The notes beneath the pieces were generated by a model. It saw only the letters and a program-made list of their open reading frames with translations, searched no databases and was not told the origin of the DNA. Of a stretch of 64,000 nucleotides of DNA, positions 36,370 to 45,919 are shown one piece after another. Numbering within the stretch: position 1 is the stretch's first letter; each line of letters opens with the position of its first letter. The DNA comes from Coriobacteriia bacterium (lineage in GTDB: Bacteria > Actinomycetota > Coriobacteriia > Anaerosomatales > Anaerosomataceae), in contig JAUSBK010000001.1 in the NCBI GenBank assembly GCA_030652115.1, forward strand, positions 182,254-246,253. Reading direction: 5' to 3'. The position numbers and the translations under genes were made by a program.

Positions 36370-37194
36370 CTACTGGTTGTAGTACGGGTCGGTACCGTCT
36401 ACGAGGCTGCTCCACTCGTACGTGCGGTCGCCGAAGATGACCCGCACGCCGAAGGCGAAGTCGGCGCCCGAGGAGTTCACCGCGTCGATGATCGTCTGCG
36501 CGGCCCGCAGGTCGCCCAGAGCCGTCGGGTCGAGGTCGGTACTGATCACAACGTAGCCGTCCGCATCACCCGCATCACTCTCGATGCCGGTGATGCGGGT
36601 GGTCCACGCCTCTGCGGACGGTGAACCGGAGCCGTACGTCTCGTCGATCCAGGACTTGAGCGATGCGGCGTCAGTGGGCGTTGCCGCGGCCTCGAGCTTC
36701 CAGCGTTCGTCGGTCACAGCGACCTGGCCGATCATGTCGCCCTCGGAAGAGAGCACCTGTATCGAGAAGGTATAGGGGTCGCCGTCTGGCGTGGAGAGCC
36801 CGGCAGCGAAGGTGGCGAGCCCCGAAGACATCTGGTCGGAGAGGTCCGCCTGTTCTGGTCCGATGTCGGTGGACACGAGGATGACCGGCCGACGGAGCAC
36901 GGTGAGCCTCTCTACGCTCGTCACGTGTGCGGCCCAATCCGCGCTGGCGTTCCGGATGGCCTCGGCCACCATGTCGCTCTCCCAGTCGATCCCCGAGGGC
37001 GTGTCCTCGGCCGGCTGGGATGTCGCGACCGGATCGGACGCGGGTTCGACCGTCGTGATCTCGGAGCGCACGGGCCAGAACAAGGCCATGCCTGCCACGA
37101 CGGTTGAGATCACGATGCACGCGAGCACGCCGAGGACGATGGCCACGATGATGACCGTCCTGCGAGGCTGTCGGGTCTCTTCGGGCTGCTGCAC
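36370..37194 (-). CDS. Uncharacterised membrane-anchored protein
   Basis: A 274-residue protein with a short cytoplasmic N-terminus (QQPEETRQPRR), one transmembrane helix (TVIIVAIVLGVLACIVISTV, about 13-33) and an extracytoplasmic domain of about 235 residues. The domain appears to contain two similar halves, each with a helix then a beta run (for example RPVILVSTDIGPEQADLSDQ and GYVVISTDLDPTALGDLRAA), suggesting an internal duplication. I do not recognise the family. The start is GTG 37194, with AAAGGATGG upstream. It is divergent from an ABC export cassette and convergent with tRNA-Ala. Confidence 0.78.
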   Translation of the reverse strand: MQQPEETRQPRRTVIIVAIVLGVLACIVISTVVAGMALFWPVRSEITTVEPASDPVATSQPAEDTPSGIDWESDMVAEAIRNASADWAAHVTSVERLTVLRRPVILVSTDIGPEQADLSDQMSSGLATFAAGLSTPDGDPYTFSIQVLSSEGDMIGQVAVTDERWKLEAAATPTDAASLKSWIDETYGSGSPSAEAWTTRITGIESDAGDADGYVVISTDLDPTALGDLRAAQTIIDAVNSSGADFAFGVRVIFGDRTYEWSSLVDGTDPYYNQ

Positions 37195-37351
37195 GGACCC
37201 ATCCTTTCGGAGTGCTTGGACTCCCGGAAGCTGTCCGGGCGAGGTGCCGGTGCAATCTGATATGCGAGGGGTATCATAGTGCACTGTCGACGTTCGTGTG
37301 CGGTCGCTATCGGACGACGAGCGGTGGGGCGTCAGCGACTCAGGGGGTGTC

Positions 37352-38290
37352 ATGGGCACGATCGTAGAAGTCAGCGACCTGGTCAAACGTTTCGGTGACC
37401 TCGCAGCGGTCGATGACGTTTCGTTCGCCATCGAGGAGGGCGAGATCTTCGGCCTGCTCGGTCCGAACGGCGCGGGCAAGACCACCACGATCTCGATGAT
37501 CTCGTGCCTCCTGGAGCCTACGGCTGGGACGATAACCGTGGCGGGCAGCAGCGTCGCCTCCGCGCCTGGCGCGGTGAAGTCGGCGCTGGGTGTCGTGCCC
37601 CAGGAGATCGCGCTCTATCCAACGCTCACCGCCGCAGAGAACCTGTCGTTCTGGGGCCAGATGTATGGCCTCTCGGGAGGCGAGCTCAAGCAAGCCGTCG
37701 CCGACGCGCTCGAGCTCGCGGGTCTCGCGGACCGCGCGAAGGAGCGCATCGAGAAGTACTCGGGAGGCATGAAACGGCGGGTCAACATCGCAGCCGGCAT
37801 CCTCCACAAGCCGAGGGTGCTGCTCATGGACGAGCCCACCGTCGGCATCGACCCGCAGAGCCGCAACCACATCCTCGAAACCGTGAAGAACCTCAACGCC
37901 TCAGGGATGACGGTGCTCTATACGAGCCACTACATGGAAGAGGTCGAGTACCTCTGCGACCGCATCGCCATCATGGATCACGGCAAGATCATCGCGTCGG
38001 GCACGCTGAACGAACTGCGTGATGTCGTGGGCGGCATGGACGTCGTAGACGTGAAGGTGACCGATGTGAGCGACGGCGTGCTCGAGGGGGTTCGCGCCAT
38101 CACCGGTGTGAAGCAAGCCGATCGCACCGACAGCGCGTTGCAGGTGCTCACGCCGAGCAGCGGCTCGATCCTCGGCAAGCTCGTTACCACACTCGAGAGC
38201 GAGGGTGCGCACGTGGCGTCGGTCTCGGTGACCGAGCCGAACCTCGAAAGCGTCTTCCTGCACCTTACGGGCAAGAGCCTGCGGGACTGA
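37352..38290 (+). CDS. ABC-2 type exporter, ATP-binding protein
   Basis: A 312-residue ATPase of the drug/antibiotic-export (DrrA/CcmA-like) type. Walker A is GPNGAGKTT, the signature region is YSGGMKRRVNIAAGIL, Walker B is VLLMDEPTVGIDPQ, and the switch histidine is in YTSHYMEEVEYLC. The C-terminal about 80 residues form the regulatory domain typical of DrrA-like proteins. ATG 37352 follows AGGGGGTG. A possible -10 (TATCAT, 37272-37277) lies upstream. Two permease genes and an EamA-type gene follow with 2-base spacing and 4-base overlaps, so the four genes form one unit. Confidence 0.94.
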   Translation: MGTIVEVSDLVKRFGDLAAVDDVSFAIEEGEIFGLLGPNGAGKTTTISMISCLLEPTAGTITVAGSSVASAPGAVKSALGVVPQEIALYPTLTAAENLSFWGQMYGLSGGELKQAVADALELAGLADRAKERIEKYSGGMKRRVNIAAGILHKPRVLLMDEPTVGIDPQSRNHILETVKNLNASGMTVLYTSHYMEEVEYLCDRIAIMDHGKIIASGTLNELRDVVGGMDVVDVKVTDVSDGVLEGVRAITGVKQADRTDSALQVLTPSSGSILGKLVTTLESEGAHVASVSVTEPNLESVFLHLTGKSLRD

Positions 38291-38292
38291 CG

Positions 38293-39507
38293 ATGAGCCG
38301 ACTGCTTGATATAGCCGCGAAGGACATCAAGATCATGGTGCGCGACCGCGCCGCGCTGCTGGTGATGCTCGCCATGCCGCTCGGGCTGATCTTCATCCTC
38401 GGCTCGGCGCTTGGCAGCATCGGCGAGGGTGACTCGCTCGACGCCCCGGTGGCCATCGTCAACAAAGACGCGGGCGACACCGGCGAGCGGTTCGTCGAGG
38501 GTCTCACCTCCGCGGAGGAGATCGATGCGGTGTTCAACATCAGCGTGCGCGATGATGCCGAGGCGGTCCGCACTGAAGTCGAGCAGGGCGATCTTACGGC
38601 TGCGCTCATCATCCCCGAGGACCTGAGCGAGAAGGTCGTGAGCGGTGAGCCGGTCGCGCTCGAGGTACTGCAGGATCCCGGCTCGCAGATGAGTGCGGGT
38701 ATCTGGGCGGGCGTCGTGCGCGCGGGTGTGGCCAACGCCTCGGCGCAGATCATCGCGATGCAGACGCTGCAGGACGCGTTCGCGGGAGCCGCGCCTTCCG
38801 GTGCCCCGGCGACTCCGCCGGCAGGTTCGGACGCCCCGGCATCGGCACAGCAGATGCCCGAGCTGTCGTTCGATGCGGTGACCGTGCGCGAGGTCGACGT
38901 CGAGATCGAAAAGCAGATCTCGATGATCTCCTACTACGCCGCCGGGATGTCCGGCATGTTCCTGCTCTTCGGCGGGATGTTCGGCGCGTTCTCGTTCGTT
39001 CGTGAGCGTCGTGAGCAGACGCTCGCACGCATGATGGCCACGCCTGCGAGCAAGGTGACTATCGTCGGAGGCAAGGCGCTCGGCGTCTTGCTCATCGCAG
39101 CGCTGCAGTTCGTCGTGCTGCTCGGAGGGACGATGCTGCTCTTCCGGGTGGACTGGGGGACGAACATCCTCGGCACCGTGATCGTCGGTTTCGCCGAAGC
39201 GATCGCAGCCGCGGGCCTGGCGATGACGCTTGCGGCGCTGGGGCGTTCCGAGAGGGCGATCGGCGGCATCGCGCCCGCGTTCATCATGCTGTTCGCCGCG
39301 CTCGGCGGCTCGATGATTCCCGCCGAACAGCTGCCGTCGTGGCTGCTTCCCGCGCAGGTGCTCTCTCCTGTGTACTGGACGGTCAACTCCTTCCTCGATC
39401 TTATGCGGGGAGCGACACTCACCGATGTCCTGCCGAACGTCGGCGCGGTGCTCGCAATCGGGCTCGTGCTCTTCACGTTCGGCGTCTGGCGGCTGAGGTA
39501 CGAATGA
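38293..39507 (+). CDS. ABC-2 type exporter permease (first)
   Basis: A 404-residue permease of the YhgE/Pip-ABC-2 kind. Transmembrane helix 1 (LLVMLAMPLGLIFILGSALG) is followed by an extracytoplasmic domain of about 190 residues with VAIVNKDAGDTGERFVEGL, then five or six helices in the C-terminal half. The motif FGAFSFVRERREQTLARMMATPA, between membrane segments, is characteristic of ABC-2 permeases. The last helix pair ends with PVYWTVNSFLDLMRG. The next permease gene overlaps its stop by four bases, suggesting a heterodimer. Confidence 0.92.
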   Translation: MSRLLDIAAKDIKIMVRDRAALLVMLAMPLGLIFILGSALGSIGEGDSLDAPVAIVNKDAGDTGERFVEGLTSAEEIDAVFNISVRDDAEAVRTEVEQGDLTAALIIPEDLSEKVVSGEPVALEVLQDPGSQMSAGIWAGVVRAGVANASAQIIAMQTLQDAFAGAAPSGAPATPPAGSDAPASAQQMPELSFDAVTVREVDVEIEKQISMISYYAAGMSGMFLLFGGMFGAFSFVRERREQTLARMMATPASKVTIVGGKALGVLLIAALQFVVLLGGTMLLFRVDWGTNILGTVIVGFAEAIAAAGLAMTLAALGRSERAIGGIAPAFIMLFAALGGSMIPAEQLPSWLLPAQVLSPVYWTVNSFLDLMRGATLTDVLPNVGAVLAIGLVLFTFGVWRLRYE

Positions 39508-40685
39508 TGCGCAAGATACTCGCCCTCGCGTGGCTGAACGCGATCCAACTGCTCCGCAACCCTGCCGAGGTGGTCGGCGTTGTGGTGTTGCCACTCGCGC
39601 TCACGATGCTGTTCGGCTCCGCGTTCGCCGGAGCGCAGGCCACCGAGCTCAGCGTGCTTTTCGTGGACGAGGACGCGAGCCAGTACTCCGGGCAGGTGGG
39701 CGAGCTCATCGATGCCGAGGAGTCGCTCAAGACGGAGACCCTGTCTCGCTCCGAGGCCGAGACGAAGATCGCCGAGGGGGATGCAGCCGTGGCCGTGCTC
39801 GTCCCCGAGGGCTTCGGCGATGACCTGGCCGGGGCCGGCGCGACCATCGAGATCATGCGCAACCCGACCTCGCAAAGTGCGTTCGCTGTGTTCTCGGTCG
39901 TTCAGGGCATCGCGATGCGGATGTCGGGCAATGCGGAAGCCGCGCAGATCGTGACCGACATGAACCTGCCTGGCGGCGGCACCTTCGGCGACTGGTACGA
40001 GCGGACCGATGACAGGTGGGAGCCCACACCGCCCATCTACACCGAGGGGCAGACGGTCGTGGCCTCGGAGGTGCGCGGCGACAGCGTGATCGCCGACGGC
40101 GCCACCCAGAGCTCGATCGGCTTCACCGTGTGGTTCATCCTGTTCATGACGTTCGGCAGCGCCGGTGGCATCCTCGAGGAACGCGAGCAAGGCACGCTCC
40201 GTCGCCTGCTGGTTGCGCCGGTGGGCCGGGGCACCATCCTCTCCGGGAAGGTTCTCGGCACGGTGCTCGCGGCGACCGTGCAGGCGCTCGTGCTCGTGCT
40301 CGTCGGCGCCCTCGCCTTCGGCGTGCCGTGGGGTCGTGACCCGCTCGGCGTGGGGCTCGTGCTCGGCTCGTACATACTCGCCGGGACCGGACTCGCGGTG
40401 ATGATCTCTGCACTCGTGCGGACGCGCGACCAGATGGGTGGTCTGTCGCCCCTCGTCTCCACCGGGCTCGCGATGCTCGGTGGCTGTCTGTGGCCGCTCG
40501 AGGTGGTGGCGCCGGCGATGCAGTTCATCGCCAAGCTCACGCCGACAGGCTGGGCCGTGATGGGGCTCACCGACGTGGTCGCGCGCAATCAAGGGGTCGA
40601 GGCCGCCTTGGTTCCCACGCTCGTGCTCCTCGGCTTCGCTGCGGTGACCCTCGGCGTGGGCGCAAAGATGCTGAAGTTCGAGTGA
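39504..40685 (+). CDS. ABC-2 type exporter permease (second)
   Basis: A 393-residue permease homologous to the preceding one. The first helix ([20 protein letters not shown]) is followed by an extracytoplasmic domain with [14 protein letters not shown], and a block of helices with [19 protein letters not shown]. The C-terminus contains [20 protein letters not shown], a typical ABC-2 end. ATG 39504 overlaps the upstream stop; ATG 39507 is equally possible. With the ATPase at 37352 the two permeases form an export complex, perhaps for a drug or lipid; cargo is unknown. Confidence 0.92.
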   Translation: MMRKILALAWLNAIQLLRNPAEVVGVVVLPLALTMLFGSAFAGAQATELSVLFVDEDASQYSGQVGELIDAEESLKTETLSRSEAETKIAEGDAAVAVLVPEGFGDDLAGAGATIEIMRNPTSQSAFAVFSVVQGIAMRMSGNAEAAQIVTDMNLPGGGTFGDWYERTDDRWEPTPPIYTEGQTVVASEVRGDSVIADGATQSSIGFTVWFILFMTFGSAGGILEEREQGTLRRLLVAPVGRGTILSGKVLGTVLAATVQALVLVLVGALAFGVPWGRDPLGVGLVLGSYILAGTGLAVMISALVRTRDQMGGLSPLVSTGLAMLGGCLWPLEVVAPAMQFIAKLTPTGWAVMGLTDVVARNQGVEAALVPTLVLLGFAAVTLGVGAKMLKFE

Positions 40686-41566
40686 GACGCGCGCTCGAGC
40701 CGAAGACCGCCGTTGCGATCGCGCTCACTCTGCTGCTGTGGTCGTCCGCGTTCGCGGGCATCAAGGTGGGGCTCACAGGCTACGGTCCGGGCGAGCTCGC
40801 GCTGCTGCGATTCGGGACCGCATCGCTCGTGCTCGGCGCGTACGCGCTGGTGACGCGCATGCGCCTGCCGGCGTGGCGTGACGTACCGCGCATCGCGCTT
40901 GCGGGAGCGCTCGGCATCACCATCTACCACGTGGCGCTCAACTTCGGCGAGCAGAGCGTGAGTGCGGGCGCAGCGAGCCTGATCATCGCGTCTGGTCCGG
41001 TGTTCACAGCCATCATGGCCGCACTCGTGCTCGGCGAGCGGCTGACGGGGCTCGGTTGGACGGGTATCGGCATCTCCTTCGCGGGTGTGGCGCTGATCAC
41101 GCTCGGCGAGGGCGGCGGCGTTCGGTTCGAGCCGGCTGCGGCGCTGATCGGCCTGTCTGCGGTCTCGACCGCCGCGTACTTCGTGGTCTCCAAACCGCTG
41201 CTTGCCAGGTATCGGCCGCTCGAGTTCACCACCTACGTCATCTGGTGCGGCACGGTCCCGATGCTCCTGTGGGCGCCGGGTCTTGCCGCCGAGCTGCCGG
41301 TCGCGCCTGCAGCGGCAACGCTCGCGGTGGTGTACCTGGGCGTCTTCCCCGCGGCGCTGGCGTATCTCGCGTGGTCGTATGCGCTCGCTCGCATGCCCGC
41401 CTCGGTGCTCTCGGCGTTTCTCTATCTGTCGCCCGTCTCGGCGATTCTCATCGCCTTCGTATGGATCGGTGAGGTGCCCGAGACGCTCTCTCTCGTGGGA
41501 GGCGCCATCGCCATCGCGGGCGTGGCGCTTGTGAATGCACGCGGACGCGCGCCTGCCGAGGCATAA
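40682..41566 (+). CDS. EamA/DMT-family exporter
   Basis: A 294-residue membrane protein with ten hydrophobic helices in two EamA repeats. The first repeat has [15 protein letters not shown] and [24 protein letters not shown]; the second has [18 protein letters not shown] and [20 protein letters not shown]. Members export amino acids, nucleotides or other metabolites; the substrate here cannot be predicted. The start is GTG 40682, overlapping the second permease stop (GTGA), so it is translationally coupled to the ABC-2 cassette. Confidence 0.92.
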   Translation: MRRALEPKTAVAIALTLLLWSSAFAGIKVGLTGYGPGELALLRFGTASLVLGAYALVTRMRLPAWRDVPRIALAGALGITIYHVALNFGEQSVSAGAASLIIASGPVFTAIMAALVLGERLTGLGWTGIGISFAGVALITLGEGGGVRFEPAAALIGLSAVSTAAYFVVSKPLLARYRPLEFTTYVIWCGTVPMLLWAPGLAAELPVAPAAATLAVVYLGVFPAALAYLAWSYALARMPASVLSAFLYLSPVSAILIAFVWIGEVPETLSLVGGAIAIAGVALVNARGRAPAEA

Positions 41567-41640
41567 GCGCGGGTGCCCGAACGTCTCCGACGCGTGCTAT
41601 CGTCACGAGTGACGGCTCGCGCGACTGCGGAGGAGGAGCG

Positions 41641-43665
41641 GTGTCGGCCGAAGACCAGTCAGGCGCGTTGACCGCTGCGCAGGAATCCGGTGCGCGCGGC
41701 CAACTCTACCGCCCGTATCTTGCGGCGCTCATAGAGGCACAGCCGCTCCCGATGATGTACTACGGATCCGCGGGAGCCGGGCTCCTCCACAACGCGATGG
41801 CCTCGATGCTCATGACGACGGCCTCGGACGGAACGCAGCGTGTGCTCGCGCACGACGGGACCGACCTGTGGACGATCATCGCCGCCCGGAGCGAGGAGGC
41901 GAACCCGATCCTCGATCTGCGGCTGCGCATCCGCCTGGCCGACGGCCAGGCACCGGAGACGACCATCTCCGTCTCGGCCCTGCGCGGAGCCGAAGGCAGC
42001 CTTGCCGGAGCGCTGGTGATCGTTCTGAGCATGCCGAGCCAGCGCCTGCGCGAGGTGATCGCGGGAACGGTGCCGGGCCCGTCATACGACTTCAACCTCA
42101 CCGCAGGACTCCTCGGCGAGTTGGCCGGCGCGGCGCGGGTGGCGGTCTTTGAGGCTGATCCGGACTTCCCGACCGACGTCGGCGTGCTCGCCATGTGGGC
42201 GGTGGACGGCTCCACGTACGATCAGCCGACCGTCCCGCTGCGCGGAACGCTGCTCGACACATTCGGGGGGAAGCGGTTGGTCTGCGTGCCGTCGGGTCTG
42301 TCGGTGGCGTACCCGGACGACCCCTTGGTCGGTGGCGCGGAATACGAGGCGTTCGTGGGCGTTGCTCTCGCGAACCAGTCGGGGCGGCAGGTGGGTCTGC
42401 TCGTGGGCCTGTGGCGCGAACCGCTCATCGATATCCCCGGGACGACAGCCCTCTTCCTCATCGTTGCGAGGCAGGCGGCGCGGGCGCTCATCGACATGGT
42501 CTCGCGCCGCGAGCTCCGTGAGAGCGAGCAGCGGTACGGCTCGGTCTTCGAGGGTAGCGCGGTGCCGATCTTGCTGGTAGAGCCGCACACGACCCAGGTC
42601 GTGGACGCGAATCCCGCAGCGTGCGGAATGTACGGGTATCCGCACGAGGAGTTCGTCACGATGAGCATCCTGCAGATCGACGCGCTTGCCGCGGAGAGCG
42701 TGCAGGCCGAGCTCCAGCGTGCGCTCGAGGGCAGCAGAAGCAGCTTCAACGCCCGGCACATGCTCTCGAACGGCCACGTCCGGGACGTCGAAGTGAGCAT
42801 CGGCCCCATCACGGTAGGCGGTCGTCAGCTGCTGTACCTTATGGTGAACGACATCACCGAGCGCAAGCGCATGGAGGCCGAGCTGGAGCGGAGCCGGCGG
42901 AATCTCGAGATCATCGTCGGACAGCGGACCGAGGACCTGCTGCGCGCGAATGCGGAGCTTCAGCAGGCCTCGACCGCTCGCGACATGGTGTTCGCGAGCC
43001 TCGCGCAGGAGCTTCGGACCTCGCTTCAGACGATCACCGGCTTCTCGGACCTACTGGCCAGCGGTATGGCGGGGACACTCAGCGACGAGCAGCGCAGACA
43101 GGTCCAGATGATCCAGCAGGCCGGCAAGCGCCTGGCCACCTTCGCGACCACCCTCATGGAGTCGCGACGCATCACGCGAGCGGGTCTCAATTGCGAAGCC
43201 GAGGAGTTCGATCTGGTCTCGCTGGTCGAGTCGGTGCTGTTTGGTCTGACCGCTTTCGCCGAGGACAAGGGCCTCTCACTCACCCTCGTCGCCGATGAAC
43301 GTCCCATCGTGGTGACGACAGACCGTTACAAGCTGCAGCAGGTCCTTCTGAACCTGCTTTCCAATGCCGTTCGCTACACGGCACACGGTGGGGCGACGGT
43401 GAAGGTCGCGCGTGCCGGCGAAGACATGGTATCGGTGGCCGTGGAGGACACCGGCCCCGGGCTGCTCCCCGAGCAGCTTGCGACGATCTTCGACGGACCG
43501 GAAGTTCATGACTCGGTGGCAGGTATCGGTCTGCCGACGAGCCGTCGTGTCGCGGCCATGCTCGGCGGGACGATCGAAGTGGTAAGCGCTCCCGGCAGGG
43601 GGTCCATCTTCACGCTGCGGGTCCCGGTGAGCTGCCTTGAGTTCGTACACGAGCCGGAGGAGTAG
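41641..43665 (+). CDS. Histidine-kinase-like sensor lacking the phosphoacceptor histidine
   Basis: A 674-residue protein without clear membrane segments. A GAF-like or unknown sensory region (about 1-290) precedes a PAS domain (about 295-410; RYGSVFEGSAVPILLVEP, ending NDITERKRMEAELERS). A coiled coil and an HisKA-like helix pair follow, then an HATPase_c domain. The ATPase is intact: N-box QQVLLNLLSNAVRYT, G1 VEDTGPGL, G2 GIGLPTSRRVA. The H-box, normally SHELRTPL, reads AQELRTSL, so the histidine is glutamine. It should not autophosphorylate in the normal way. It may act as an allosteric partner or ATP-dependent switch. The start is GTG 41641, after GGAGGAGG. No response regulator is adjacent. 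Confidence 0.88.
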   Translation: MSAEDQSGALTAAQESGARGQLYRPYLAALIEAQPLPMMYYGSAGAGLLHNAMASMLMTTASDGTQRVLAHDGTDLWTIIAARSEEANPILDLRLRIRLADGQAPETTISVSALRGAEGSLAGALVIVLSMPSQRLREVIAGTVPGPSYDFNLTAGLLGELAGAARVAVFEADPDFPTDVGVLAMWAVDGSTYDQPTVPLRGTLLDTFGGKRLVCVPSGLSVAYPDDPLVGGAEYEAFVGVALANQSGRQVGLLVGLWREPLIDIPGTTALFLIVARQAARALIDMVSRRELRESEQRYGSVFEGSAVPILLVEPHTTQVVDANPAACGMYGYPHEEFVTMSILQIDALAAESVQAELQRALEGSRSSFNARHMLSNGHVRDVEVSIGPITVGGRQLLYLMVNDITERKRMEAELERSRRNLEIIVGQRTEDLLRANAELQQASTARDMVFASLAQELRTSLQTITGFSDLLASGMAGTLSDEQRRQVQMIQQAGKRLATFATTLMESRRITRAGLNCEAEEFDLVSLVESVLFGLTAFAEDKGLSLTLVADERPIVVTTDRYKLQQVLLNLLSNAVRYTAHGGATVKVARAGEDMVSVAVEDTGPGLLPEQLATIFDGPEVHDSVAGIGLPTSRRVAAMLGGTIEVVSAPGRGSIFTLRVPVSCLEFVHEPEE

Positions 43666-43672
43666 CCACGCG

Positions 43673-44221
43673 ATGAGCGATCGCACCACTGCAGACCACT
43701 TCGCCGTCCTGCTTGGCACGACGCTCGGCATCGTGGGCATCTTGCTGACGCTCACGCAACTGCTCGGACTTCGCATCATAGAGCTCGGCTGGCCGCTATT
43801 CGTCATCGTGCCGGGGTTCGTCATCGCTGCCGCCGCGTTCGCGTCGCCGCCGGGACGGGGGCTGGGGTACATGGCCGTCCCTGGCATGATCGTGCTGGTC
43901 ACCGGCCTGATTCTCGAGGTGCAGGCCGTGACCGGCGACTGGCAGAGCTGGTCGTACGCATGGGCGCTCGTTGCACCCGGCTCAGTCGGGCTGGGGCTGC
44001 TGCTCGCGGGGCTTCGAGAACGTTCGCGTTGGGCGCGCACAGCCGGTGGGATCCTGCTCGCCGCCGGCGCGGCGCTCTTCGTCTTTGCCGAGTGGTTCTT
44101 CGTCCGCATCGCCGAGGTGGGCGGTCCCGGTCTCGGCTGGGGCTTCGGGCTCGTGTTCCCTGCTCTCGTGATCACGCTCGGGCTGGTGATGGTCGCCCGT
44201 GGACTCGTGCGTGGACGGTGA
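43673..44221 (+). CDS. Multi-pass membrane protein
   Basis: A 182-residue protein with about six hydrophobic segments and short loops. Repeated patterns of an aromatic residue followed by a proline-containing hydrophobic run (LGWPLFVIVPGFVI, YAWALVAPGSVGLG, FGLVFPALVITLG) recall LiaI/LiaF-type membrane domains, though I cannot place it firmly. ATG 43673 follows GGAGGAG, which overlaps the stop of the kinase-like gene, so the two are likely co-transcribed. The 3' end overlaps the start of the nitroreductase-like gene. Confidence 0.82.
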   Translation: MSDRTTADHFAVLLGTTLGIVGILLTLTQLLGLRIIELGWPLFVIVPGFVIAAAAFASPPGRGLGYMAVPGMIVLVTGLILEVQAVTGDWQSWSYAWALVAPGSVGLGLLLAGLRERSRWARTAGGILLAAGAALFVFAEWFFVRIAEVGGPGLGWGFGLVFPALVITLGLVMVARGLVRGR

Positions 44222-45041
44222 GGGCGCGGGCACCCGGCGCCCCATCTACGGCATACCGCCCGGGGAGGCCTCTCGCTGGCTCGAAGTCGTCCCGGTGCGT
44301 CACGCGCGCCGCAGCTACACGGGAGAACCCGTAGCCTCCGCCGAGCTCGACGCGCTCGAGGACCGCGCCGCTTCGTGGCGTCCGTGGCCCGGCGCACGCG
44401 TCGTGGTGATACGCGAGGCGCCGGCGGCGCTCTTCGTCGGCATCGTCGGCGCGTACGGCGGGATCTCGCACGCTCCTTCGGCACTCGCCTTCGTGGGTGG
44501 GGACGGGACGCGCGGGGAGGCGGTGGGCTACACGGGCGAGGGTCTCGTGCTGGAGGCCACCGCACGTGGACTGGACAGCTGCTGGGTGGCCGGGCTGTTC
44601 AGCGCGCATGTGACGGCGGGGCTTGCGGGTCTTGCGCCCGGCGAGCGGGTGCATGCGGTCGCGGCGCTCGGTCACGCCCGGGGGACCGCGACGGTGAAGG
44701 AGCGACTGCTGTTCGGTGCGGGTCGGCCCAAGCACCGCCGCTCGCTCGACGAGATCGCCCCGGGGCACGAGCGGTGGCCGGCATGGGCCCGCGCAGCCGC
44801 CGAGGCGACGCGCGTCGCTCCCTCGGCGATGAACCGGCAGCCATGGCGATTCTCACTTGCAGACAGTGCGCTCACGCTGCGCTTCGCCGGCGCCGACACG
44901 CCGCGCACGTCCAAGCGGCTCGACTGCGGGATCGCGATGCTGCACGCCGAACTCGGCGCGCTTGGTCAGGGTGTCGCGGGAACGTGGGAGTTGCGTGACC
45001 GGCCGGAGGTGGCGGTGTTCCGTCCCGAGCAGGGTCGGTAG
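44199..45041 (+). CDS. Nitroreductase-family protein (TM1586-type)
   Basis: A 280-residue flavin-binding-type protein. VRHARRSYTGEPVASAELDAL near the N-terminus and ATRVAPSAMNRQPWRFSL in the second half are typical of the nitroreductase fold (FMN-binding Arg and Asn/Gln-Pro-Trp motif). YTGEGLVLEATARGLDSCWVAG fits the dimer core. The subgroup is the single-chain duplicated type described from Thermotoga. The start is uncertain: GTG 44199 and GTG 44211 are both in frame and overlap the preceding gene; no strong ribosome binding site separates them. It ends one base before the convergent iron-sulfur protein gene. Confidence 0.85.
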   Translation: MDSCVDGEGAGTRRPIYGIPPGEASRWLEVVPVRHARRSYTGEPVASAELDALEDRAASWRPWPGARVVVIREAPAALFVGIVGAYGGISHAPSALAFVGGDGTRGEAVGYTGEGLVLEATARGLDSCWVAGLFSAHVTAGLAGLAPGERVHAVAALGHARGTATVKERLLFGAGRPKHRRSLDEIAPGHERWPAWARAAAEATRVAPSAMNRQPWRFSLADSALTLRFAGADTPRTSKRLDCGIAMLHAELGALGQGVAGTWELRDRPEVAVFRPEQGR

Positions 45042-45875
45042 CTACCAGGTGACGGCGCCGCTGGCGGCGGTCCGTTCCTCAAGCGAGATCGCATCGGTGC
45101 CGCATGCCGAGCGGCAGATGCCGCATCCGTAGCACGCATCCGTATCGACCACGACCACCCGGCGCTCGTCGAGCGACATCGCTCCGAACGGGCAGCGCTC
45201 CTCGCACGCGCCGCATCCGATACACCCGGTATCGTCCACCCGGGCGACGTACTCGCCCTTCCACATCGACTTGTAGCCGAACTCGAGCGTCGTACGCATG
45301 GCCATGCAGCCGCTCGCGAGGTTGCAGTTGCAGATACCCGCGATGAACGGCGACTTGAAGGTCCACACCGAGTGCATCATGCCCTCGGTCTCGGCGCGGT
45401 GCAGAACGCCGACCGCCTCATCGCGCGTGAGGCGCTGGAACGCGGCGGTGTCGGGACCTGCGCCGAAGTCGCGGAACGCTTCGGCGAACAGGTCGTCTTG
45501 CGGCGTCACGGTCACGCCGATGCAGTAGCCGCGCTCCGGCGTGCCTGCGAAGTGACGACACACGCACGGGAGCTGCACGATCGAGGTGGCGATGTCGAAG
45601 ATGTGCTCGCACTCTTCTATCGGCACGGGCTGGCCGAAGTGATCGCGCATCTGGCGGGGCTGCGAGTACGCGCGGAACGCGCTTTGGATCGGCGCGGGCG
45701 AGGCCTTGAACGCCTTGAGCAGCGGCACGTCGCGGCGCATCCTGCGGCTGAAGCCGCTCACGAAGTCGATGACGTACTCGCGGCGCTCGAGATCGTGTGA
45801 CAGGTCGACGGCGTAGTTCTCGGCCTGGAGGTACCACTTCTTGCCGTCACCGTGCTGGGCACAGAACTCGCACAT
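45042..45875 (-). CDS. Iron-sulfur protein with C-terminal 2[4Fe-4S] ferredoxin domain
   Basis: A 277-residue soluble protein. The last about 65 residues are a bacterial ferredoxin domain with CIGCGACEERCP and CYGCGICRSAC, giving two [4Fe-4S] clusters. The N-terminal about 210 residues contain further cysteines: CEFC at the start, LPCVCRHFAG in the middle and CNCNLASGC just before the ferredoxin. Extra metal or cofactor binding is possible. I do not recognise the N-terminal part. ATG 45875 follows CAGGAGG. It lies 44 bases after the last gene of the ion-pump operon on the same strand and may be its last member, which would link the pump to a redox reaction. Confidence 0.85.
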   Translation of the reverse strand: MCEFCAQHGDGKKWYLQAENYAVDLSHDLERREYVIDFVSGFSRRMRRDVPLLKAFKASPAPIQSAFRAYSQPRQMRDHFGQPVPIEECEHIFDIATSIVQLPCVCRHFAGTPERGYCIGVTVTPQDDLFAEAFRDFGAGPDTAAFQRLTRDEAVGVLHRAETEGMMHSVWTFKSPFIAGICNCNLASGCMAMRTTLEFGYKSMWKGEYVARVDDTGCIGCGACEERCPFGAMSLDERRVVVVDTDACYGCGICRSACGTDAISLEERTAASGAVTW

Positions 45876-45919
45876 GGACCCTCCTGCTCAGGTGGCACGA
45901 GGGTACCATGCTGCGAATG

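Noticed and set aside
38934-40592. Minus-strand open frame of about 550 codons
   Set aside because: It is antisense to the two ABC-2 permeases, which have clear membrane topology and motifs.
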